Assembly (NCBI GenBank): GCA_020632495.1 | Contig: JACKFL010000005.1 | Span: 310,001 to 374,000, forward strand | Length of the DNA: 64,000 nucleotides | Source of the DNA: Candidatus Omnitrophota bacterium | Lineage (GTDB): Bacteria; Omnitrophota; Gorgyraeia; Zapsychrales; Zapsychraceae | Reading direction: 5' to 3' | In this document: one piece after another, positions 29,501-41,500 of the stretch | How positions within the stretch are numbered: position 1 is the stretch's first letter | Layout: every line of letters starts with the position of its first letter | The notes under the pieces: model-generated | The model's input: the letters and a program-made list of their open reading frames with translations, nothing else | Database searches by the model: none | Told to the model about the DNA's origin: nothing | Position numbers and translations under genes: made by a program

Positions 29501-32500
29501 TACTCTTCGAGATCGGAGTGCAGGTAGCGCAGCTTGCGCAGCGTGAACCGGAACAGCAGGTCTTGCGCCTTGCGAAGGTCACGCAGGAAGGCCCGGATAC
29601 GGGTTTGGTCATCGCCGCGGTAACCGAGTTGCGTGGCCACCGGCAGGTAATTCTCAAGAACAACTTTGGAATTCTCTTTGCTTTCGTTAAGTTGACCGGT
29701 CAGGGCGCGCGTTCTGAGCAGGAGCAGGTACGCCTTGGTGAGCGCGCGCAGTTGTGTCTGATCCAGCAGGCCGCGTTCAACCAGGAATTGCCAGATCTCG
29801 CGGTGTGAAATGAACGCGCGTTTGGCCAGACCGTCGATGTCTTCGTACTCGGCGAAGTACTCGGCCAGGCCGATCGTGTAAATGACCTGCAGGTCGCGCA
29901 GCGAACCGTTTCCGTTCTTCAGGTCCGGTTCCTTGACGTTCATGCCTTCACGGAAGCCGTTCTTGGCGTATCTTTCTTGCCATTCCTGACGCTTCATATG
30001 GATAAAGACCTGCGGATCGGCCTCATAAGCGGCCTTGAGGCTGCCAATGACGTCTTTTCTCCAAGCGGTCCAGATGTCGCGGTCGCCGGCGACGAAGCGT
30101 GATTCGAGAACCGAGCTGGCCGTATCGATATCTGAACTCAGAGTTGAATTCCACTTTAACTGCACTGATGTCGGAACGAGCGTGATGTTATGGTGGAAGG
30201 TGCGGTCGATGACTTCCTGAACGAACCGGACAACGTCTTCTTGCTCTTCTATATTCTTGACTTCAAGACGCAGGTCAACGTCGGATCCCGGTACGTATTC
30301 GCGGCGGGCGTTGCTGCCGTGAGCCACAAACATGATTTCTTCGGCCTTATCTCCAAAGCGGGCGATCGCATATTCGTACACGCGGCGAACGATGCGGTCC
30401 AAACGTTGCGTACTCAGGACGGTCTTGACCTGAATCGGCAGGCGGGCCATATCGGTCCAGATCCAGTTGAATTCGTAATCCCATTGAGCCTTCAGTTCTT
30501 CGGCAACCGCCATGGCGGCCCGGACGTAATCTTGATGAGTTGCCACCGAGACGTCGACCGTTTGACGGTCGAGGCGGGCCAACCGTTGCTCCAGGACTTC
30601 ATCCAGGCGGCGGACTTCGGCAACCACTTCGCGGTTGCTAATAATTTCGTCGTCCTCTTCTTCCCCGTCCGTCTTCTTGCCGAAGAACGGCAGGGCCATC
30701 GCCATTATCACGCCTTCCTTGGCATCCAGGATCATCGCGGCCGCCGCAGCCGTGACCGTAGCGATGAGGATCAATCCGCTGCGGCCCAGCAGGCTTCTCA
30801 GCTTTCCGGTCAGTGCGGTCAGCAGGACGGTGATACGGTTGCGCCATGTGGTTTGAACGACCACCACTTCCTGGACATCCGCGGCTGCTTCGCGCGTGCG
30901 GACGAAATCGAGTTCGCTGGCCGGTGTGTAAAGCATCAGGATCGCGTTCATTCCTTCATAACGTCCGGCTTCGAGTTCACCGATGCTCCACTTAACGGCG
31001 CCGTTGTGTTCGTGGAAGGACTGGGCGGATGCCGGGCTGTAGGTGGCCAGGTAAGTGATGCCTTCGCGATCGGCTTGGGCGGCCTGTGTCTTGACCAATC
31101 CGCCGGCCAGTCCCTTCACCGGAGCGCCGTCAACCAGGTAGTAATCGCGGCGGGCTTCAGCGACGGCCTTGACGTTCGGCGCGCCGAGGGCGAAGTTGAA
31201 GCGGCTGTTGGCGCCGGCATCGACACTGCCTTGCAATGTGAAGTTGTTGGTCAGCGTGCGGACCGTGCTCAAGAAGCCGGCGTTGCCGTTTTGACCGTTG
31301 GTCAGCGGCTGCGTACGGATCGTTTCGAGCATTTCCGGTGTCAGGTACTTGTCGACGCTCCAGATCAAGGCTCCGACAAAGGCGCGCTTGGTGGCCTTGT
31401 CGATGACCTGGGCGACCACAATACCCTTGTTATTGTTGGCCACGGCGCTGCGCAGCTGTTCGACCGTGACGGTTTCCTGCGGAGTAGCCATCCACGCGTC
31501 GTTGTGAACCCGGACCAGCTCATCGGCTTCCGCAGTGTAGGCCCAGCGGTAAACCACATAAGCGTTTTCACGTTCATCCACGTTGAAGTAAATGACATCG
31601 TCGGCCGGAACGAGGCGGCGTTCGGCGTTTTCAGTGCTGATGACCGGCAGTACGTTTTGCGGAACGGCGCTGCGCGGGATGTACAGCTTGCGGGCTTCGC
31701 GTCCGGCCTTGAGGTCTTCGATGCGGCGGGTGTTGTATTGTTCCACAATGTCATCCCAGCTGCCGCGCAGGATGTAACGGCGTGATACGAAGTAAGCGGC
31801 GATACCGACGCCGATCAGGGTCAGAGCGGTCCAGACCATGCCGCCGATTCCGGCAGTGGAGGCGGCCGTCACGGCCGTGTCGACGGTTTGAGCGTCTACC
31901 GATGCGGTCGATCCGAACAGGGTCAGGACGGTGGTTCCGGCCATCAGCGTAATACTGAAGAAGCGTACGGTATTCAGCAGGCGGCCGAGCGCGGCAAAGC
32001 GGCCTTCGCCGTTATGACCGTTGTTGAAGAAGAACTTGTCGGTCGCGATCTTGGCGCGCAGATCGTTCTTCTCGCCTGAGGCCACGTGGGCGACCACCAC
32101 ACGGTAAAGGATCAGTTCTTGAATCTCGGCATCCTTATCGAAGAAGTTCGAGTTCAGAACGACCGTGTTGTTGGCGTAGTCGATGCGGAACAGATTACCC
32201 TTGGCGTACAGGACGGAATCCGTCAGCTCGAATGTCAATGTTTCCGGCAGGGTCACTTCCGGCGGTCCGCGTTCGCTGACCTGAGTGAGCAGGGCGTTCA
32301 GACGGCTGATCAGGATCTCCGCCGGCGTTCCGGTTTCCGGTGCCTCATCGGCCACATATTGTCCGTCAACCAGGGCGACCTTCACCTTGGTCGTCAGTTC
32401 GCTGACGATATCGGCGAACTTGGCTTCCATATCGATACTTTCCGTCTGTTCCCCTTCCCGGCTCAACCATTCGCGCAGGCGGGCGAAGAACGGTACGTGC

Positions 32501-35500
32501 AGCATAATACTGTGGTCGGCGCGGTCGATAGCCTCGTAGCGGAAGCCGAAGCGGCGGGCAAACGCCTCATTAGCGTCGGCCGGCGTGACCAGATCTGACT
32601 TTCCGGCGGTCACGATGATTTCGATGTTATTGTCAGCGACATTTTTGCGCAGCGTGCTGTCTTCTTCAGTATCCAGTGTCGGGTGTCGGAAGATCCACAA
32701 TGTCTCAAACCGCTGGCGGAAGCTTTCGTCGATCGCGTCGGCGTGTTCCAGCAGCTTCATATAGAGGTAGTTGTCGATGCGCAGCATTTGAACAAGACGC
32801 TTGAAGCCGACCGCGCGGAAGAGCAATTGCAGGCGGACCAGCACGGCGCGCGGCAGCGCGTGCAGGACCATGACGCCCATGCGGACCGCGCGGCTGACGT
32901 TCACGCGTTCGTACGGCAATGAGGCCAGAACCGCGCGGCTGACCTTGCGGACCGCTTCCGCGGTAAGGTTTTGCAGGCGCAGCGATTGGTCGGCGTAGCG
33001 GCCGCTCAACAGGGCCAGGACCACGCGGCCGGCGAAGCTGTGGGCCACAATATCAACCTTGCGTTCGACCGTTTCGGTTTGCGGACGCATCAGGCGGATG
33101 GTGCGGTTGAACTTCAAGCGGTGCAGGATCTTACCAATGAGAGTTTCTTCTTCCTCGACCACCATGTACGGCGCCTGCGCGAGGTAGTTGATCAGCCACG
33201 CGAGGAATTTCTCTGAACGGGCGACTACGTGATCGATATCCTGAATGTTGTTGAGGATGACTTTGTCCTGGATGCTCAGTTCCTGATCGCCGAGCTTGCC
33301 GCGTTCCAGCAGGCCGCGGATGATGCGGCGGCTTCTCCAGTGCTGGATAATCACCAAGGTGCGTTCCGGATAAATTCTTCTGAGCTCTTCCATGCTGAAC
33401 GGCAGACCGTCCACGATGCCGTGCAGGAAGATGATCGGATCGCCGGCGGCTTGGTAAACCTGAATGTCGTACGGCTTTTCGATACGGTTGTCGGCGTAAG
33501 CGCGGTATTGTTGCGTCGTAGACGCGCGGTCGAAGATGCCCTTGTACAGGCTGCGGCCGCCGGTGTAACGGGTGATGAATGAGAACCGGCTGTTGCGTCC
33601 GTTGTATGCCTCCAGGACCGCCTTCAGCACCAGACGTGTTCCGGCCGTGCCGCTGACCGGCAGTTGGATGACGCCGGCGGTTTGCGGCGCGGTGTCGGTG
33701 CGGCCGACGAAGACGCGGGTGGCTCCCGGCAGAGCGGCGTACATCGCGTCATCCAGCTCGCTGTCGCCGAGGATCAGGATATCTTCTTCGGCGATTCCCA
33801 GACGGTCGATCAGGTCGCGGACCGCTTTGCCCTTGTCGGCTCTTGAGACGTGAATGTCGCGCGTGGATGACAGGACGTTCAACGTCGCGAAGCGACGTTC
33901 GCCGGCGAAGCGTTCGCGGATGCGGTCGGCCAATTGGCTTCTCACTTCTTCGGTGGCCTCCGGCATCAGGACCTTGAGGTCAAGCACTTGACCTTCATAG
34001 GTTACTTCTTCGATACGGATGTCGGCCGGCAGGTCGATTCCGGCGGCTTTCATTTGCGCGTATTCTTCAGCGAGGATGCCGCGGATGACTTCCAGCTCGT
34101 TGGCCGATCCGGTCAGTGTATTGAGGTAGACCGGCGTATCGAAGCGGATGCGTCCGGCTTCGTCGAAGATGTATCCGATACCGCCGTTGGCGGTGTACAG
34201 GTACTGTCCGCTGCGGGCTTCTACGCTGAGCTTACCGCTGAAGCGGACCATGGCGCGGGTGACGGCCTTACCGGTCAGGGCGGCGACTTGTACGCCGCGT
34301 TGGCGTAATTCTTCAACCAGTCCGACTGTCTCGGCTTCGAAGGCTTCTTCATCGCTGGCGGCATCGGCCACGACCATCGTGTCATCCAGGTCGCTGATAA
34401 CCAGCTTGAAGCGCTTCTTGAGTTGTTTGACAACCGCTTCAGGCAGAGTTGACGCGTCGGCTTCAGCGGCGACGTCGGTCGCTTCCGCGTCACTGTCAGT
34501 ATATTCAACGGTGATGGCCGGTACGACGTTGCGCGCTTCGTCCTTGTCGTCCCAGCTGCGGCGCAGGAGGTAACGGCGGCCCAGGAAGTAAGCGGCGACA
34601 CCGGCCAAGACCAGCCCGATTCCGGTCCAGATCAGACCGCTGACACCGGATGAGGCCCCTGCGGTGACCAGCGTTTCCACATCTTGAGCATGAGCCCGTT
34701 CGCTCACAGTCATTCCGGAGATAAGCGTGGCGGCGCTGACAAACGTGATGAAGCTATGCAGCCCCAGTCTCTTCAGCAATTGTGTCAATTTCGCCATACG
34801 GCCGGTTGCCGGTTGTTTGTCAGCGGCTTGTGTTCCAGCGGTCTCGTCGGTTTGGACTTCCGTGGCTTCGACGGTTATGGTCGGTCTGACGGCAATGACG
34901 TTCACCGGCAATGTGACGTGTTCGAATCCGGCCGGTTCCTGCGGTCTGCGGGCGATGACCATATCTTCAATCGCCGCGTAATCAATGCCGTAGGCGCCGC
35001 GTTCCAGAATTTCGGCGCGCATGTTGCGGACCGCGGCCAGGACGCGCTCGCCGTTGATGGTGATTTCCAGCTTGCCGTCCTTGTTCATCACGATCAGACC
35101 TTCGCGGATCGCGCGGTTCAAGGCCGTTTCCCAGCGTCCCAGAACCACGGCTCTCGTTTCTTCGTAAGACGCCACGTAGAAACGGTGAACTTGACGGTCA
35201 ACGATGGTGCGGCTCAGTTGGCGCGGAGTTAACGGCTTGGTCAGCATGGACAGGATCAGGTTGCGGCGGAACAGTTCCGGTACGGCCACTTCGTTGTCGC
35301 TCAGCAGCTTTTGCTTGTTGAAGTTTGTTTCAGCGGCAATTGCCAGCGGCTCGACCGTGAAGAGCATATCGCGGTTGAACAGGAAGTACTTCACATCCGT
35401 CGGTTCGATGAAGACCGGCGCGATGCTCCACAGATGCTTGCGGTACGGGATGACATCGATGTGGAACAGGCCGCGTTCAACGAAGGACTCAACCAGCTTG

Positions 35501-38500
35501 CTGCGCGGATCCGCGATGCGCAGTTCCGGATCGGCCTCGCCCATCTTGCGCAGGGCATCCATAACCATATTCACGCGGCCGTTGAACATTTCGCGGTCAT
35601 AGTTGCTGAACATGCGGCGGACCATATTCGGCTGAACGTTATCCAGTGTTTCGTGAGCTTCAACAGGTTCATAGACAACCAGGATATCCACGTCGATCAA
35701 GGCGCTGTAAACGTATTCCTTAGCGGTGTACGGCTTGAGCTTGGTGACGAAGCGTGAGGAGACCACCTTGAGCAGTGTCAGGAACTGATAGACGGATGTA
35801 TCGATATCACCGTAGAACGGATATCCCAGACCGTATACCGCGGAGACGCTCAGCATCGGATTATCGTTGATCAAGCGGTCGGCGATCGTTCTCACACGGG
35901 TTGTGTGTTCCGCGAAGCGGTCGGCGCGGTAGAAGTCGCGGATTGCCTGGAATTGGGCTTGGGATTCTTCATCAAGATAGTCTCTCAGCAGACGTTCGAA
36001 CAGTTCAGAGCTGTACAGGCTGATCAGAGCATCTTCGGCTTGATGTCCGTACACATCCGGTGTGGTCAAACGGGCCGCGCGGAACTCATTCAGGAACGCG
36101 AGATAAGCGTCTTGCAGAGTATCGGTCAGTTCATGCAGCATTTGCATGTAGTAGCTGATGATTACCGGCAGGCTCTTTTCGTTTTCTTCGATCAAACGCA
36201 GGGCCTTTTCGACCTGAATGGCGAAGATCGCATCGACGATCTGACGTTCGATGTCGCTGAGCGGTACGCTTGCTTCTTCCCTGACGTCTGTCTTCTCAGC
36301 ACGGGCCGCTTCCTGAGCTTCAACCTTAGCGGCCGCCCGGTTGCGCAGCTTGAGGATGATCACGGCGACAATGCCGCCGATCACGATGCCGGCCGCCAGG
36401 ATCAGCAGGACGGTCGGATCAAAGGCCGCTGTGCTGACGACGGTCTCGGCGGTTTGGGCCACGGCGCGTTCGCTCATCAGGGCGGCGGTCGCGGCGGCGA
36501 TCATCATTCCCAGCGTTCCGCCCGGTCCGGCACGCGGTGTCTTGCTGTCCTGATCCGGCCGTGAGGATCCGCCGATCTTCTTGACCATCTTGACGATGCC
36601 CTTGGCGGCCAGCACGAACGGTCCGACAAAGCCGACCACGATTTGATACCACTTGTTCATGCGCAGCTTGGCATCCTTCACGAAGTAGCCTGTCTTGTTC
36701 ACGGCAGCCGTGTAGAAGATGCTGAAGTATTGGGTGGTGATACCGTCGATGGCGACCGCGATCGGGGCCAGGGCCGGCAGCTGGATCACGAAGCTGCGCA
36801 GGATGCTGTGAATACGGGTCATCCAGAAGGCTTCGAATTGCTTTTCGTAGCTCTTGAGTGCTTCTTCCCTGAACTTGGCGATCTTACCGCGGATGGCTTC
36901 GACCATCATCGTGTAACCGAATGTTCTCAGGCGGACCATCGCGGCGATACCGACGATGCGGGCGGCAGTAGTGACGGAAGCGGCCAAGGTCGGCTCGCTG
37001 TCTCCGAAGATGCTCGGGACGATTTGGCCGGCGGCGTAAACGATGGCGATCACGGCGGCGGATCCGAGGGCCGTAAAGCGGGCCGTACTCACGAAGTCCT
37101 TAATGCGGAATACCTTGGCCAAGTTGACCGTGCGGTTGCTGACCATGTCGCCGACCACATAGGTCAGGGTCAGGAAGGCGGTGATGGATGCCATCAGGGC
37201 CGGCAGGGCGTATGTTTCCGGAGCGATCACGTTGAAGAAGATCCAGCTGAGGATACCCATGCCGATACCCAGCGGGAAGGCGTAGGCGACTTGCTTCTTG
37301 ATGATGCCGTGTCCGGCGATCCATTGTCCGACCAGATCGGTGGCCGCCATGAAGATACCGAAGATCACGATGTTGGCCACGGCCATGCCCACAACCGCGG
37401 TCAGGGCGCCGAACAGGTAGGCTTGTGTGACCAGGGCCAGTCCGGAGATGACCGCTACGCTGGCCAGTGTCTTGAACAGGATACCGTTACGCTTGACCGT
37501 TGCGGCGGCGGCGCCGGCTGTGGTGACATCCGTGCCTTCCTTAATAGTGTCGCCGAATCCGTTGGCCGCTTCGTTGTCGAGGATCACATGAACGTGTTCC
37601 TGGACTTGCAGGCCGGAAGCCGGGACCATCGGGGTGACTTCGCCGTTGAGCGCTGTGTTGACGATAGCGGCCTTCTTGGCGCCGTTGGCCAGCAGGAATT
37701 TGTGCTCGGCCTCGAAGATGTCGGCCAAGCCCATGGTGTAGGCGTAAGGTGTATTGACGATTCCCGGATAATCGGCCTTGTTGGAATCGATGGTGCTTTG
37801 CGTCAGCTTGATCTGACGGATACGTGATGTGAAGCCTTCGCTCATGGACGGTTCGTTGAAGGCCAGGTGGCCGTTGGCGCCGATACCGAGCATCACGATG
37901 TCCGCTCCACCCTCTGCCTTCAGGGCCGCTGTGTAGGCTCTGAGGTAGAACGGCAGGACAACCGCGGCGTATACCGGTCCGAGGATGTATTGCTTAACGA
38001 CTTGCGGGATCCAGCCGTATTGGAACGGATCGTACTTCACGTAATCGGCCACCAGGTTGACGTTCGCTTGCGGGATGGCCACGCGGCTGAACAGATTTTC
38101 GTTCAGGAAGTACGCGAATGAGGCTTCGTGATCGGCTCTCAGGCCGCGGTATTCATCCAGGTGGAAGGCCTTCACGCGGGCCCATTCGATACCTTCGATC
38201 TTCGCCAGTTCGCGCAGGAAGATCTTCATGGTGTTGCCGGTGGCGAAGATGATATTGATGGCTTCCTTGGTTTCGAGCAGGGCCTTAATCTTGGCGGCCA
38301 CTTGTTGAGCGGCTTCTACCGCGAAGCGGTCGGCTTCGGTAACGGTGAAGCTTTCCGGAGCCTTCACTGTGGCGGTCATTTGCGTGGCGCCGCTCAAGCG
38401 GCTGCGGACGGCCTTGACCAGAGCGGCGATCAAGGCGATCACAATCGCGACGGCGCCGGCGACCAGCAGGATCGTCCAATCAAAGCCGGCCACGCTTACG

Positions 38501-41500
38501 GCGGCGTCGGCTGTTTGTGCGGCGGCGGCCGGGGTGAATCCGAGGATGGCGGCCACAGCGGTGATAGTTCTGACAGGGACAAGGCTCCAAACACCAGTTT
38601 CCGATTCCCCAATCGCAACTTTAGTTCCTGTTAATGAGCGAGCCTCGCCCCTGTCAAATGTTCTGGAGACAGCACCCTCAACCTTAGCTCCCGATTCCCC
38701 AATCGTAACTTCAGTTTCCGTTACTTCTTCGCGGGCGCTGTCTCCATAGGTTATTGCTTCGATAATTCTGGCAAGGACGGCGGCTACTGCTTCAGTTTCC
38801 GATTCCCCAATCGCAACTTTAGTTCTTGTTAATGAACTTGCGCCGTCCTTGCCAAATGTCTTGGAGACAGTGACTTCAACTCCAGTTTCCGATTCCCCAA
38901 TCGCAACTTTAGTTCCTGTTAATGAACCGTCACTGTCTCCAAATCTATATGCTGCTCCCAGCAGTGTCGTAATAATGGCGAGGGCAACCAGAACTGCTTC
39001 AGTTTCCGATTCCCCAATCGCAACTTTAGTTCTTGTTAATGAACCTGCGTTGCCCTCGCCATATGTTCTGGAGACAGCACCCTTAACTTCAGCTCCCGAT
39101 TCCCCAATCGTAACTTCAGTTTCCGTTACTTCTTCGCGGGCGCTGTCTCCATAGGTTATTGCTTCGATAATTCTGGCAAGGACGGCGGCTACTGCTTCAG
39201 TTTCCGATTCCCCAATCGCAACTTTAGTTCTTGTTAATGAACTTGCGCCGTCCTTGCCAAATGTCTTGGAGACAGTGACTTCAACTCCAGTTTCCGATTC
39301 CCCAATCGCAACTTTAGTTCCTGTTAATGAACCGTCACTGTCTCCAAATCTATATGCTGTTCCCAGCAGTGTCGTAATAATGGCGAGGGCAACCAGAACT
39401 GCTTCAGTTTCCGATTCCCCAATCGCAACTTTAGTTCTTGTTAATGAACCTGCGTTGCCCTCGCCATATGTTCTGGAGACAGCACCCTTAACTTCAGCTC
39501 CCGATTCCCCAATCGTAACTTCAGTTTCCGTTACTTCTTCGCGGGCGCTGTCTCCATAGGTTATTGCTTCGATAATTCTGGCAAGGACGGCGGCTACTGC
39601 TTCAGTTTCCGATTCCCCAATCGCAACTTTAGTTCTTGTTAATGAACTTGCGCCGTCCTTGCCAAATGTCTTGGAGACAGTGACTTCAACTCCAGTTTCC
39701 GATTCCCCAATCGCAACTTTAGTTCCTGTTAATGAACCGTCACTGTCTCCAAATCTATATGCTGTTCCCAGCAGTGTCGTAATAATGGCGAGGGCAACCA
39801 GAACTGCTTCAGTTTCCGATTCCCCAATCGCAACTTTAGTTCTTGTTAATGAACCTGCGTTGCCCTCGCCATATGTTCTGGAGACAGCACCCTTAACTTC
39901 AGCTCCCGATTCCCCAATCGTAACTTCAGTTTCCGTTACTTCTTCGCGGGCGCTGTCTCCATAGGTTATTGCTTCGATAATTCTGGCAAGGACGGCGGCT
40001 ACTGCTTCAGTTTCCGATTCCCCAATCGCAACTTTAGTTCTTGTTAATGAACTTGCGCCGTCCTTGCCAAATGTCTTGGAGACAGTGACTTCAACTCCAG
40101 TTTCCGATTCCCCAATCGCAACTTTAGTTCCTGTTAATGAACCGTCACTGTCTCCAAATCTATATGCTGTTCCCAGCAGTGTCGTAATAATGGCGAGGGC
40201 AACCAGAACTGCTTCAGTTTCCGATTCCCCAATCGCAACTTTAGTTCTTGTTAATGAACCTGCGTTGCCCTCGCCATATGTTCTGGAGACAGCACCCTTA
40301 ACTTCAGCTCCCGATTCCCCAATCGTAACTTCAGTTTCCGTTACTTCTTCGCGGGCGCTGTCTCCATAGGTTATTGCTTCGATAATTCTGGCAAGGACGG
40401 CGGCTACTGCTTCAGTTTCCGATTCCCCAATCGCAACTTTAGTTCTTGTTAATGAACTTGCGCCGTCCTTGCCAAATGTCTTGGAGACAGTGACTTCAAC
40501 TCCAGTTTCCGATTCCCCAATCGCAACTTTAGTTCCTGTTAATGAACCGTCACTGTCTCCAAATCTATATGCTGTTCCCAGCAGTGTCGTAATAATGGCG
40601 AGGGCAACCAGAACTGCTTCAGTTTCCGATTCCCCAATCGCAACTTTAGTTCTTGTTAATGAACCTGTGTTGCCCTCGCCATATGTTCTGGAGACAGCAC
40701 CCTTAACTTCAGCTCCCGATTCCCCAATCGTAACTTCAGTTTCCGTTACTTCTTCGCGGGCGCTGTCCCCATAGCTTGATTGTGATTGCATGTATGTGAT
40801 TGTTTCGCGTGTTTGCGCTTGTGCGTCATCCGCGCCGAAGGTCATTAACGTGGAGGTGACGACTGCCAGAACGGCCATCTTGATCCAGCCCATGGCCTTG
40901 GCGACGCTGACATTCTTTTCGACGAAGTGAGTGATCGCTTCGTTCACGCGGCGCGGATATTCCATCATGGCCACGTGACCGCCCTTAAGGACGGAGCTGC
41001 GAGTTTCGTTATCGGTGAGTGTTTCGAATTCGGTGGCCGCTTGCGGGAACGCGGACTCGGCGCGGGCAGCCAGGAGATATTCATTTTCGTGGAGCAGACG
41101 CTTGTAGGAGACGAATTCGTCGTTGACCGCCGCGATGGTCAGGACCGGAATGCCGTATTCGGCGTAGATGTTCAGAGCCTCTTCGGCGTAGCCGAACGGC
41201 AGTGTCATGATCGCTTGCGCTTCCTGCAGCAGACGTGATTCCGGAACGTTGCGGCGTTCGTCGGTCAGGTAACGCTTCATCCATGATTGTTGTGCTCCCA
41301 TCAGGAATTCCGGTCCTTCGAGCGGCACGGCGTAGCCGCGCAGGCCGGTCATATCCAGCAGGCTCAATGTGGCGTGCAGCCACGGATTGGCGTTGAAGGC
41401 GTTGAATCCGCCGACCGTGAAGGCGCGCGTCCAGTTGTCGATCATATCGAGGTTCTTGATCATGGCCGGATCGAACGGTACGCCCATGGTGTGCAGGACG

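Noticed and set aside
38571..40771. CRISPR array
   Set aside because: The periodic unit is 405 bp without variable spacers, elements are 82-88 bp and coding, and no cas genes are near.
38849..40774. Five identical 101-codon plus-strand open frames spaced 405 bp apart
   Set aside because: They are antisense copies of the tandem unit and have no ribosome binding sites. The minus-strand frame is continuous with flanking domains on both sides.
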